Both the position numbers and the translations under genes were made by a program. The notes under the pieces were generated by a model. That model was not told the origin of the DNA. It worked only from the letters and a program-made list of their open reading frames with translations, and did no database searches. Positions 40,091 through 50,172 of a DNA stretch of 64,000 nucleotides are shown here, in pieces. The DNA is taken from assembly GCA_034509425.1 (NCBI GenBank), contig JAVTVJ010000574.1, positions 558,001 to 622,000 on the forward strand, written 5' to 3'. Origin of the DNA: Eopsaltria australis (Eukaryota > Chordata > Aves > Passeriformes > Petroicidae). Numbering within the stretch: the stretch's first letter is position 1; every line of letters starts with the position of its first letter.

Positions 40091-40313
40091 GCAGGAGGAG
40101 ATGAAGGCAGTTTATTCACAGCCTGGGCACGGGGCTGCTGTGGGGATGCAAAGGGCCCTGCTGTGCCCTGACAATGCCCATTGTCCTCAGAGAGGAGGGG
40201 GAGATGCATTAGAGTGAGGCTGCTCAACAACATCCACCTTGCACAGGAACTGCAGCATGAGCACACCCAAAATCCTGCCCCAGCTGCCACGAACTCCTGT
40301 CCTGCTGATGCCT

Positions 40314-40690
40314 TGTGGGCCTACCTAAAAACAGAGGCCAGACAAAATTAAGGGAATAAAAAGCAGTCACATTTATTGAAGGGCCTTCAGGTACATTTAG
40401 GGCAGACAAAGCCCCGCAGGGGCTACACCCAAAAAATGGACAATGGGTCACAGGCTTTCACACTTTTATAAGTTTGGTCCAATTGCATATTGGGGGTTAA
40501 TATTCCAATTCCAGCTTCAGCTAATGAAGTCATTTACCCCAAGTTTGCTCCCCCCAACTCACTTTTGTTTCCATCTCTCAGGGCCTGAGACACTCAGGTG
40601 TCCTTGACTGCCAGGCCTGGAGAGGAATTGTTGTGTCTGCCCCAAATGGGAGAGCAGCAGCTGGCACTGGAGATGGAGTTTAGAGTTACA
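40314..40690 (-). mobile_element. solo LTR of an endogenous retrovirus
   Basis: On the minus strand the segment starts TGTAACTCTAAA at 40690 and ends CCCACA at 40314, giving TGT...ACA termini and a length of 377 bp. A TATAAAA box lies at 40470-40464 and an AATAAA polyadenylation signal at 40377-40372, about 90 bases downstream, in the correct LTR order (U3, R, U5). No internal retroviral sequence follows on either side, so it is a solo LTR. I could not find matching target-site duplications next to these ends, so the exact boundaries are uncertain or the duplications have decayed. Confidence 0.7.
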
Positions 40691-42056
40691 CACTAAAGAA
40701 CTGCAGGGCTACAAATACATGAAAAATAGAAAAGCTCAAATCCTAAAGCATCATTGCCCTACCACAGCTCAAAACAGGGGCTTGTGCTCTTCACACGGGG
40801 AATACACTACAGGAGAATAATGAATATACATGTCTAAAGCACTCATTTTGGCTAAAGGGGACTGGAATAGCCTGCACTGTGCTCCTGAGCAAGAAGTAAA
40901 AACAGTCTCTGAGATGTCTCTGCTGCCTGACAAATATTTTAAAAGACCAAGTGTCAGAAGGAAAAACTAATTCTTCTCATAGCTGCATAAATATTATGGC
41001 CTCCAAATAAACATCCTGCATGGAATGCACCTGTCCTTCCTTTGACTGACTGTTCCACACTGATACTACGAAGAAAAGACAAAAAAAGTTCATCTCCTTA
41101 TTAAAAAAACCCCTTAAACTAGCAAGTCCACATTCAGGCTTAGCATCGTTGTCAAACCCCAAGAGCACTTTGCAGCCACCTGATGTAATTATCTTTCTTA
41201 GAAGATAAGAATTCCACCCTTTCCCCCCAATACCTGCAGTAAAACTAAGAGGACACATAAACTTAGGCAGAAATGAGTTAACTGCATTAAAAAAATAAAG
41301 GTATGTGGCATCCATCCCTCCCATCCCTGTCATATATTGGATGCCTGGTCAGCACAGGTCAGAGAAAGTAAAATAAAGGCAATATTTTAGATGCAGGAAA
41401 ATTGTTTTGCTGATTTAGTTGTAGATAGATAAGACTTTTTACGTTTAAAATAGTTTTAAGTGCTTTAAATAAAATATGTAAGTAAAAGTGCAGTATAAGT
41501 AAAATGAAAATGTTCTCTGAACGAATACTGGAAGTTTTTGTAAAAAGTCGGAACTGCTTTTTTCTGTAACAGAAATAACATGAACAAAAAGACCTTCACA
41601 TGTAAGTCAAGGAGAAAAGATTAAATAACAAAAGCTAAATATCAGAGTGAGTTTGCATGGTTTGCTCTAAAATGCAATGTTACAATTCTCCTACATTAGA
41701 ACTAACGGGAAAACCTGGGAAGTGCCACTGAATAAAATAAAACTGACTGTAAAAAGCAGAACCATATGGACAACAAACACCATGGTTAACAAGGTTTAAA
41801 TTCAATATCTTTACGGTCACTGCACAGCCCTGAAGTGCCCAAAGACAAGAACTAAGGAAGTGCCAGCATTCCCCATCCTCTGTGAGGAAAAGCAGCAGGA
41901 TGGAACCAGGGAACGAATCCTGCAAGTGGCTGATGGAACCAGACAGCAGCCACCAACATCAGCAGCTCCAGTTCCTGCCCTGGATGGGATCCCTGATGGA
42001 AATTCGGGGTAATCCCATCCAAACACGGCGCTGATGGAGCACATCCCCCCTGCTGC
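40691..42056. other. single-copy stretch
   Basis: No gene is supported. The minus frame at 40977-41333 (118 codons) reads without obvious low complexity, but it matches no family I know and lacks clear splice signals. Confidence 0.5.
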
Positions 42057-42290
42057 TGCTGCTGCAGGACATGCACAGGGGCAGAGCCTTCCAAAACTCT
42101 GCAGCTGCTGCAGGACATGCACAGCGGGCAGAGCCTTCCAAAACTCTGCAGCTGCTGCAAGAAATGCACAGGGGCAGAGCCTTCCAAAACTCTGCAGCTG
42201 CTGCAGGACATGCACAGCGGGCAGAGCCTTCCAAAACTCTGCAGCTGCTGCAGGACATGCACAGGGTCAGTCTTCCAAAACTGCAGCTCC
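42057..42290. repeat. minisatellite of alternating 46- and 47-bp units
   Basis: The unit contains GCAGAGCCTTCCAAAACTCT followed by GCAGCTGCTGCAGGACATGC. GCAGAGCC occurs at 42081, 42128, 42174 and 42221, so the spacings are 47, 46 and 47. Units with ACAGGGGCAG and ACAGCGGGCAG alternate, which shows a 93-bp two-part block that was itself duplicated. A fifth decayed unit ends near 42290. Overlapping frames on both strands are repeat translations. Confidence 0.95.
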
Positions 42291-44450
42291 TCACTCCCTG
42301 CACTGACAAGGGCAGGGAGCTGGGAACATTTGCCTGGGTTCAGTGATGCTGTGACAAACACACTTTGTCACTGGTTCAAGTGAGAGTTTAGGGGCTCCTG
42401 GAGCTCTTCCTCTCTCAGGTAGAGGCACAGCACAGGCAGGAAGGCAGCAGAGCCCTCCCTCCTCGTTATCCTGCCTTGCTGGCCTCCAGGCTTCATTTTC
42501 TCAGCATCCAGCTGTCACCTTCTCTCCTTCTCTTCACACTGACAGCCTCTGGCACCAGCACCAAGTCAAAAATGGCAGTGGACCCAAGCTGGACCTACCT
42601 GGATTCAGTTTCTTACCCAATTAAAGAGAATTCATCAGGCAAGAGGGGAAGAGCTGGAGGTCTGCTGTCTGTCCTGGCACTTTGCTCTTCACAGCCCCTT
42701 ACTCTGGCACAAACACTTTTGTACACCAGGGCTTTACAGACAGTGCTGTTCTCCCATCAAAATATCCAAAACACCAAAATATCTCTGCAGTGCAGGATGG
42801 CTTCAAAATATAAATGTCCTGGTTTGAAATGTCATGGTAAAAGCGGGGGGAAAGGAAGAAAAAAAATCACCTGTCTTCATTAGAAAACAATCCAACATTT
42901 CCTATGCAGAATCTGAGTATTTTTCCAGATTTTGTTTCTCCTTTGTTTTACAGTTGGCATTCACACATTAATCAGTCATTCTTATGACCTGTACACCCAG
43001 TTACAGATCCATTTATTTGCATTTCTGGATGCAAGACATTCTGGCTACAATTTCAGTTCAGTTTTACTCTCCATCCATGCCACTACAGCTTTTGCATCCA
43101 AGTTTTTCCATCCAGTTCTTTTTGATTCTTCAAATAGAAAATCTAGTTTTCTTGACACAAGCACTGAAAAAATAAAAACAGCAAACTTTTAAAAACAAGA
43201 ATCAAGTACTAAAGTGGAGAGGAGAAACAAAATAGGGGAGAGAAAGTGAGTGTAAAGCCCAGCTCTGCACTGCTCCACACCAAAGAAACCTGATGGATCT
43301 GCTGGAATTCTTCAAGAGCTAAACAAGTTATCCTGGAAAGCTCAAACTATTTCAGAATTAAAATAAAAGCCAGATTAAATCACTAGAAGCTCTTTCCTGT
43401 GGCCTGCAGCTCTGAGAATCATTAATACAAACCTGAGTAACCAGAGCTAATCAAGGTTCATTTATTGTGTGCTACCAATAAAGAATACAAAAAATTAAAA
43501 TAGAACAGCTTTTCTTTTCAATTCCTTACTTTTTTCTGCTTATTAGAAAACCAGCAGGCAGGTTGTCTGTGCATTGCAGCCTCTCACTGCCATCTGAACT
43601 GCAGCGATGGTTCCACAGAAACTCCTGCCCTGCCCTGCCCAGCCCAGCCCATCCAGCAGCTTTTCCAAGCAGGTTGACACACTGATGATTTTCTCAACTC
43701 ATTTTTTTTAGCTTTCGTCTCATAAAAGGCTTTGTCCAGCACTGCTGAAGTTAACAGGCAATGGAAGCAGGATCAGGAGGAATATGCATCTCTAAGACTG
43801 GTAGAAACAGAAGAGAATCAAGTCTTGAAGAATGAAAACAAGAAGTCACAGATGTTCCATTTAGTTCACTTTGCAAAGCGACAATTTGAATTTCCTTCCC
43901 AAAGAAAACATCTGTGGCAAAGGTTTAAATTTCCTTTTTCCTTTTCATTTGAATTCACTCTCCTTTTCTTACATGTCCTTTATACAGACCAAACAACACA
44001 GGTTTTTGGTTTTTTTTTCCCTAAGAGCTAATAATGACACACTGCAAAGTAAAACCAAAATTCCTTAGCATCATTAGAAGTAATTTATACAACTGCTACA
44101 GATGACTGAGTCAAAAAGGAATTATGAAACGTTGCAAACCATGAATCTATTCAGGAGTACGCAGCTTTTGTGTGTCTTCCCCCCTCCTCCCCTCCAGCTT
44201 TATCAGTGGTAGTAATTTCTGAGGGCTGAATGCAGCCTGTGCTGCTCCTCAGGATCCCATTCAGCCTGGAATAAAGCACGTGCACTCAGGGCTTGCACAC
44301 TTCATCCACAACCTCCCCTGCACTCCTGCAAGTGACTCTGAGAAACACAAAAGGTCCTGGCACTCCTGCCTGTGCCACTCTTTTAACAACAAGGGTTTAT
44401 AATGACACAGTTTTCTACGTATGGATTACATACATGCATGTACACACATT
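42291..44450. other. single-copy stretch, nothing recognised
   Basis: Plus frames at 42476-42883 and 43732-44031 are 135 and 99 codons with no recognisable domain. No repeat family or RNA gene is visible. Confidence 0.5.
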
Positions 44451-44840
44451 TCACAGCATCACAGAATGAACTGGTTTGGAAAAGACCTTTGAGATCATCA
44501 AGTCCAGCCTATGACCCAACACCTCCCCATCAACTAAACCATGGCACTGAGTGCCATGTCCAGGCTTTTTTAAACACGTCCAGGGACAGTGACTCCACCA
44601 CCTCCCTGGGCAGATGATTCCAGTGCCCAATCACTCTTTCAGTGAAGAAATTTTTCCTGATGTCCAACCTAAACTTCTCCTGGTGCAGCTTAAGATTGAG
44701 TTGTCTGGTTCTGTCAGTGGTTGCCTGGGAGAAGAGACCAACCCTCATCTGGCTACACCCTCCTGTCAGGGAGCTGTAGAAAGTGATGAAGTCACCCCTG
44801 AACCTCATTTTTCCAGGCTGAACACCACCAGCTCCCGCAG
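44451..44840 (-). mobile_element. CR1 LINE 3' end, 5'-truncated, minus orientation
   Basis: The minus strand encodes the last part of CR1 ORF2: in 44530-44840 the frame reads through FRLDIRKNFFTERVIGHWN and LPREVVESLSLDVFKKAW, the usual C-terminal end of CR1 reverse-transcriptase polyproteins. A short 3' UTR follows, ending in an ATTCTGTGATGCTGTGA type terminus at 44451. Most of the element is missing, as is normal for 5'-truncated CR1 copies. The reading frame is nearly intact over this fragment, which suggests moderate age. It can no longer move by itself. Confidence 0.9.
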
Positions 44841-45390
44841 TTTTAATTTCTATTAAAACTATGTCGTTTATTTGTCTGCTGAACTGCCTTTGTGAACCTC
44901 CACTGAGATACTCCTGCAGCTTCTCACTGTTTTTCCTCAGTGGCTGAGGATTGGTTGAGGCTTTCAGCACTCAGCTGCCCCAAAAAACAACTGCACATCA
45001 GTGTAATGGGTAGAGCTCTCCCACAGCAATAAAGGAAGCCAGGCTGGATTCCCCCCTCTGCCCAAGAGACATAAATAATAATAATTCTGCCTCCATCCTT
45101 CTAGGAGACAGCTCCCAGCTACAGGTTGTACACTGCTCTGGCTGGAAATGTTTGACACTTCTCTTTCTACAGGGTTCTACTTGGCTAAAAAAGAGGACAG
45201 CTATGGCCAGGATTGTTTGTGAAAGAGCAGCCAGGCCCAGCAGGAAGGCTGCTGCCTCAGAGGACACCACACACCATGTGCTACCTCTCACCTTTTATTC
45301 TGAGTGAGACCAGCAGGCACTACACAGATTTATCCTGAGAGTGATGCCTTAAGGAACCTAGAAATGGAACAACACACACTTTCGAGAATA
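44841..45390. other. single-copy stretch between CR1 and possible LTR
   Basis: Short minus frames (44998-45291 and 44964-45158) have no recognisable product. A small AAT repeat is at 45071-45084. I see no repeat family here. Confidence 0.45.
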
Positions 45391-45787
45391 TGTTATTATA
45401 GGAGGTAATATAAAGGTTGATCTTTATTGGAGACCTCCAGGGGCAGATATGGAAAACGTCCACAAAAGCCCAGTGCTCCACGCAGTGAATACAGATTTAG
45501 AAGTTTAGTAAATTAGCATAATTGACAAAAAGCACTGATTAGGAGCACAAGTGGTGATGCAATTCCACCCCCCCACCCCCCCCAGTTCAGGCCCCTTCTA
45601 AATCCTCCTCCCTCAGATGGGACAGTACTTTGTTGATGAAAATATGTCTCAAAGAGCTGGTTTTTGGCCTTGGTTCCCAGGGAGAATCAAGACAGGATAG
45701 GGGATCTGGAATATGTTTTGTCTTTCTGCCTATCAGGGTAGGGAAAAGTACTGGAAAAACGGGCTAGGAATGCAATGATAGGCTACA
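45391..45787 (-). mobile_element. possible second LTR, minus orientation
   Basis: On the minus strand the sequence ends with a GGTCTCCAATAAAGATCAAC signal region (AATAAA at 45428-45423) followed by CTTTATATTACC and AATAACA, a layout like the R-U5 part of a retroviral LTR. Upstream is a G-rich U3-like segment. A TGT start on the plus strand at 45391 and an ACA at 45787 could be the ends, but no target-site duplication is present and no clear TATA box is visible. It could also be unrelated single-copy DNA. Confidence 0.35.
45568..45583. repeat. poly-C tract interrupted by one A
   Basis: Seven C, one A and eight C in a row on the plus strand. It is a likely slippage and assembly-error site. Confidence 0.9.
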
Positions 45788-46398
45788 GAGCTCCAAATTC
45801 ATGTGTAAAGAATACAGAGTATAGAAAAGAAAAAAGGCAAAAATCATTTGGCATCAGTAGCAGCAGGCAAAACTCTCATCTGTCCCACAAGCACGAACCA
45901 AACTCCACTGAGAACTCTTTTTCCAGCACTCACTGGCTTTCCATGCAGAATGAAGGAAACACCCCCCTCAAACCCCCCAGGAGCAGCAATCCAAGCTCAG
46001 CTGGCACAGCTCCTGCAGGAGGAGGGGACAGCCCCGCCTTTCCAACCAGAACCTGCCTGATTTAGGATCTCTCTGTGGAGAACTGCAAGGTGAGTTTGAG
46101 ATTTTCACCCAGCTGAAGGTGGGCACAGAATGTACATCTGCCATCCCCTCAATATCCAAACCCTTTGGCTACAGGAGGATCAAGGAATGCAAGTATCACA
46201 TCCTTTTTTTTTTTAGCCAGATGTAGGAAAAAAAAAAACCCAAAGCTCTAAAACATTCCTAGAGGTAAAAGTTTCTGAGAAAACCAGGAATTTAGTTATG
46301 TTGTGTGCACAAAAAATACCATCCCAAGCCCACCTTTAGATATGCTTAGAAAAACACACAGATTTTGGTTCTCAACTGGGCACAGAAATAAAATCCTT
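45788..46398. other. single-copy stretch, nothing recognised
   Basis: A T run at about 46205-46215 and an A run near 46228-46238 are the only simple sequences. The short frames here are not supported. Confidence 0.45.
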
Positions 46399-46468
46399 AG
46401 GGTTGGGGTTGGTCTGGATGACCTTGAAGAATCCCTTCCAACCCAAGCTGTTCTATTATTATATGATC
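46399..46468 (+). mobile_element. CR1 3' tail, about 70 bp, plus orientation
   Basis: GGGTTGGGGTTGGTCTGGAT, then GACCTTGAAGAATCCCTTCC and an AAGCTGTTCTAT tail match the extreme 3' end of CR1. Only the last 70 bases are present. It could instead be the tail of a CR1-mobilised SINE, since those share this end. Confidence 0.85.
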
Positions 46469-48908
46469 AAATGTGCAAATTCACACACACACCAAAACCA
46501 TGGCAACTCCTCAGGATGCAAAGGCAGACAATTTCAGGCACCACAAGAAAATGAACATAGCCTTTATTTTTCAAAGTAAAAACTGGGAGCCCCAGACTAA
46601 GACACTTAAAGCCCATATCACAGTTCAGGGATCTAAATCTTTTATGGTTGTTTCTCCAAGGGAATAGAGCTTCATGAAAAACTGGGATCACTGGAAGAGC
46701 TCAGCTCTCAATCTAACTATGGCAGCAGCAGGGAAAAAATGAAGAGACGTTCCAGCTGGGGTAATTCTATAATTACAATAAACTCCAGATTTTCTGTTAA
46801 ACGAAACAAACAGGCATTTTACAATGCAGTTTGAACTGAGCATGTGGCAGTGACTGCTACGGGCTGCAGCAGAGAAAGCAGAATTATTAACCCTAAACTT
46901 CTTCCAAAAGAGAAGGGATCTGGATCCTCAGCTAGCAGGACTCCAATCAGAGACAGAAAAAAATAAAAATAAAAGTAAAATACAATATGCCCCAGTTATT
47001 TTATATGCTTTAAAACAAAATGTGCCTCCTCTGAATACCTGTAATCAGAGTGAATCTCCCAGCTAAACTGGTATTTTGTGGAGCTCCAGCACCCAGCATT
47101 TGCTATTAAGGCAATAAATACCGTGGGGAATATGTGTAACACACAATCATTTACACCAGAAATCTGAAGAATCAACCACCCCACAGAACTAAATTGTCCT
47201 TAATCAGTAAACACAAGGGGAAATCATTATCTTTTTATACCCAATGCGGAACAAAGTCTTTTTTATTCTACCCATCAAATGATTCTGATCTCAGGGCAGT
47301 CTTTTCAACATTAAATTTCTAGGTAAATGCTCTCCAAGCAGTGAAAAGCAATCCTTAAGTGAACTGAACTAGTGGGACATACATTATTTAGGCAATGAGC
47401 CAACTGCCATATGGTGCTGATACGTTTGAGTTTTGATATACATTAGCTACAGAAACTACTTCAAAACAAATGTGAGCAAAAAATGCTATAAAAGAAAAAA
47501 GCACTCAGCGAGGAGACCTGGCTCTGAATTGACTTGATTAAGAATCACCTGTACCCCTCCTATCACACATTTAGGTCATCTCATGACTGATTTCCCTTAA
47601 AATATATGAAGATACTTGCTTTCCACTTTTGTATTTGCAGGACACAAATATTTTATTCTTAAGAAAATTCTCAGGTTTTATGATAAATTACCTATCATTT
47701 CATTAATGTAACCTCTTTCCAGTAAATATATTTTTTAAAGGAAAAAAAAATCCTTCATATCTATCTCCTGATAGTTTATAGGATAGACTCCTCCACAGGA
47801 GTACTTAAAGCAAGTATAACAGGAGAACTTGGTACAAAATATTTAAGTGCATATTTCCCAGCTTTCTGATTACAGGGGCTTCCTTTGGGTTTTTCAAAGC
47901 ACATTATTGGCATTTAAGCTTTAACACACACATTACTTAATTTTGATTTCTCTATTATTTGTTACTTAATTGGTCGAAAATGTAATATTTTCTACATAAG
48001 GCAATTCAACACATGTTAATATACAACAATTGACTTGGAAATAAGTTATGTACTTAACCCAGAACAGAAACGGCATCAGAACACAGCCCATAACGCTTTG
48101 TAATCTCATTTCCTTTCTAACACAATCCACTGTAACTGGGCTGGTGGGAGAGGAGCTATTTTTTCCTGCAGGAATCACAAAAACCCTGGAAAGCTTACAA
48201 TATCAATTTCTACATCAACTCCGTGCAAACACACGAGATACAAACTGATAAAATACGCCAGCTGCACTTAATCTGGATCCAAATTATGAGAAGATCCTTG
48301 ATGCACATTTTGTTTTGTTTTGAAAATATTGCACAAAGATTTGTAAACTCTCTAGCAGCACGCTTGCAATCTGCTAGGACTCCTAGCTCCAGGTTTTTCT
48401 TCCTATAAACAGGCAATAAAATGCAAGTGGACCTGTGCCCAGAGGGCGTGGCTGCTCCCAGGGCTGTGCCCTGCCCTGCTGAACCCTGGCAGAGGGCACA
48501 GCTGAAATGCACAACAATTCCTGCTGGTACTCACGGGGCTGTGCTGCTGCTCCCTGCTTTATCCTGGGGATGCAGACAGGTCCCAGCCCAGGGAAGCACT
48601 TGGGCACCACACTCTGCCCTAAAGCAGGGGCTCAGATCGCTGCACCCCTGCAATCACTGCAGAGAGATGCTGCCACTTGCCAGACAGCTCTGAAGGAACG
48701 AGAAGGCTCCAGGTGCAAACGCAGAGCTCGTGCCATGCTGCTGCTCTGGAGATGTGCAGGGGAGCAGCAGCAGCAGCTCTGACACAGAAACAGCTCCAGA
48801 GCTGCACCTGTGGGTGCACAGCACAGCCCAGCCCCTCACAGGGGGCTAGGGCAGCTCCACCTGGGAACTGGGGGCACTGCACACCAGCTGGACAGGACAC
48901 CTGGAGCC
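46469..48908. other. single-copy stretch
   Basis: No gene is supported. The segment 47960-48400 retains isolated CpGs in AT-rich DNA and may hold a conserved non-coding element, but I cannot show it. From 48420 the DNA becomes GC-rich and is open on both strands by composition. Confidence 0.45.
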
Positions 48909-49118
48909 CAACCCTGCACTGCCTGATGCCAACCCTGCACTGCCTGATCCAAACCCTACAGTGCCTGCTCCCAACCCGACAGTGCCTGCTCCCAACCCGA
49001 CAGTGCCTGTTCCCCATCCTACAGTGCCTGTTCCCCATCCTAGTGTCTGATCCCAACCCCACAGTGCCTGATCCCAACCCCACAGTGCCTGTTCCCAACC
49101 CCACAGTGCCCACTCCCA
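48909..49118. repeat. 21-bp minisatellite, ten units
   Basis: Units of the form CAACCCCACAGTGCCTGATCC start at 48909, 48930, 48951, 48972, 48993 and onward to 49096. One unit near 49035 has lost two bases. Since 21 is seven codons, the plus frame gives a heptad of the NPTVPDP type and the minus frame a VGLGSGT type, producing spurious open frames of 216 and 199 codons. Confidence 0.95.
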
Positions 49119-50062
49119 CTGCTGTCACAGGAACAGTGGGGTGGCCCCACCTTGCCTGGCCAAGTCCTTCAGGGATAACAGAGCCCTGGAGAGGTCCTGT
49201 GCCTGTGTCCCTGTGCACACACCCTGCTCAGTGCCCTGCTGCTGTTCTGTGCTGCACATCCAGCACAAGGCTCAGCCCTCACCTGCCAGCACCTTCAGAC
49301 TGCAACCAACCTGGAAATGTTACCTGAGGAACAGCTGAGCTGACTGCTCCACCTCCTGTCCTCCTCAGGCTCAAAATCAGCAACACTGCCACGTTAACAC
49401 TGGCAAAAATTGCATTTTAATACTTTATAATGTACTTTACATGCACCAGGTTAAGCCAATAAGGAAGATAACTGAAGTAGCAGCACATTTCTTACACTTC
49501 TGAGGAGATCTTATCTTTTTAAAGCTGACCAAATTACATTCTAAGTGCTATGTGATCTAAAAGATGCTCTTAACACTAGTGTTTCAAGTGGCCAATGGAT
49601 TGTGTTTCTTCAAAACCTCAACCAATCAGCAGTTATAAAAATAGTTAAATTCATTTACAAACTGTCTTCCCCAAGCTCCACGTTTCTTTCTCTTACCACT
49701 CTTGCCCACAATTACCCTAAACCAGTTCTTCTTACTGGTGAGAGTGCTCCAAAAAGCTCAGTGGAGTAACACTAGATTTTTTTGAGCTTGACAGGGTATG
49801 TGCTTGCCAAGCCTCCCAGCAGCACCAGGAGCACTGCAGTTGGCTGCTCAGCGCTGGGGGAACAAGTCTTGCCTAACTTTAACTTCCCATAGAAGTTCTC
49901 TTCCCAAATTCTGGGGCTGTATTTTTCTTCTCACTCAAATCAGTTTTTTTGAGAAGCGATTAGTCAACTACACTTGGCAGCACTCAGTTCCCAAACACAG
50001 GGGGTTTTTGAGCTCTGAATAAGAGTGGAATAAAGGAAGTGTGGACGTATCTATGTAGTCAC
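49119..50062. other. single-copy stretch, nothing recognised
   Basis: GC-rich until about 49370 and AT-rich afterwards. No supported gene, repeat family or RNA gene. Confidence 0.5.
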
Positions 50063-50172
50063 ACACGTGTGTGTGTGTGTCTGTGTGTGTGTGTCTGTCT
50101 GTGTGTGTATGTGTGTGTGTCTGTGTATGTGTCTGTGTGTCTGTGTCTGTGTATGTGTGTGTGTGTGTTTGT
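50063..50172. repeat. GT-rich microsatellite, imperfect
   Basis: About 110 bases of GT dinucleotides with scattered CT and AT interruptions, preceded by ACACAC. Alternating purine and pyrimidine runs of this kind can adopt Z-DNA. Frames through it are repeat translations. Confidence 0.95.

Noticed and set aside
44530..44970. Minus frame of 146 codons as a host gene
   Set aside because: Its C-terminal two-thirds is the end of CR1 ORF2, so it belongs to the transposon fragment.
48619..49327. Overlapping frames of 216 (plus) and 199 (minus) codons
   Set aside because: Both are kept open by the 21-bp repeat and GC-rich flanks, and neither has an independent domain.
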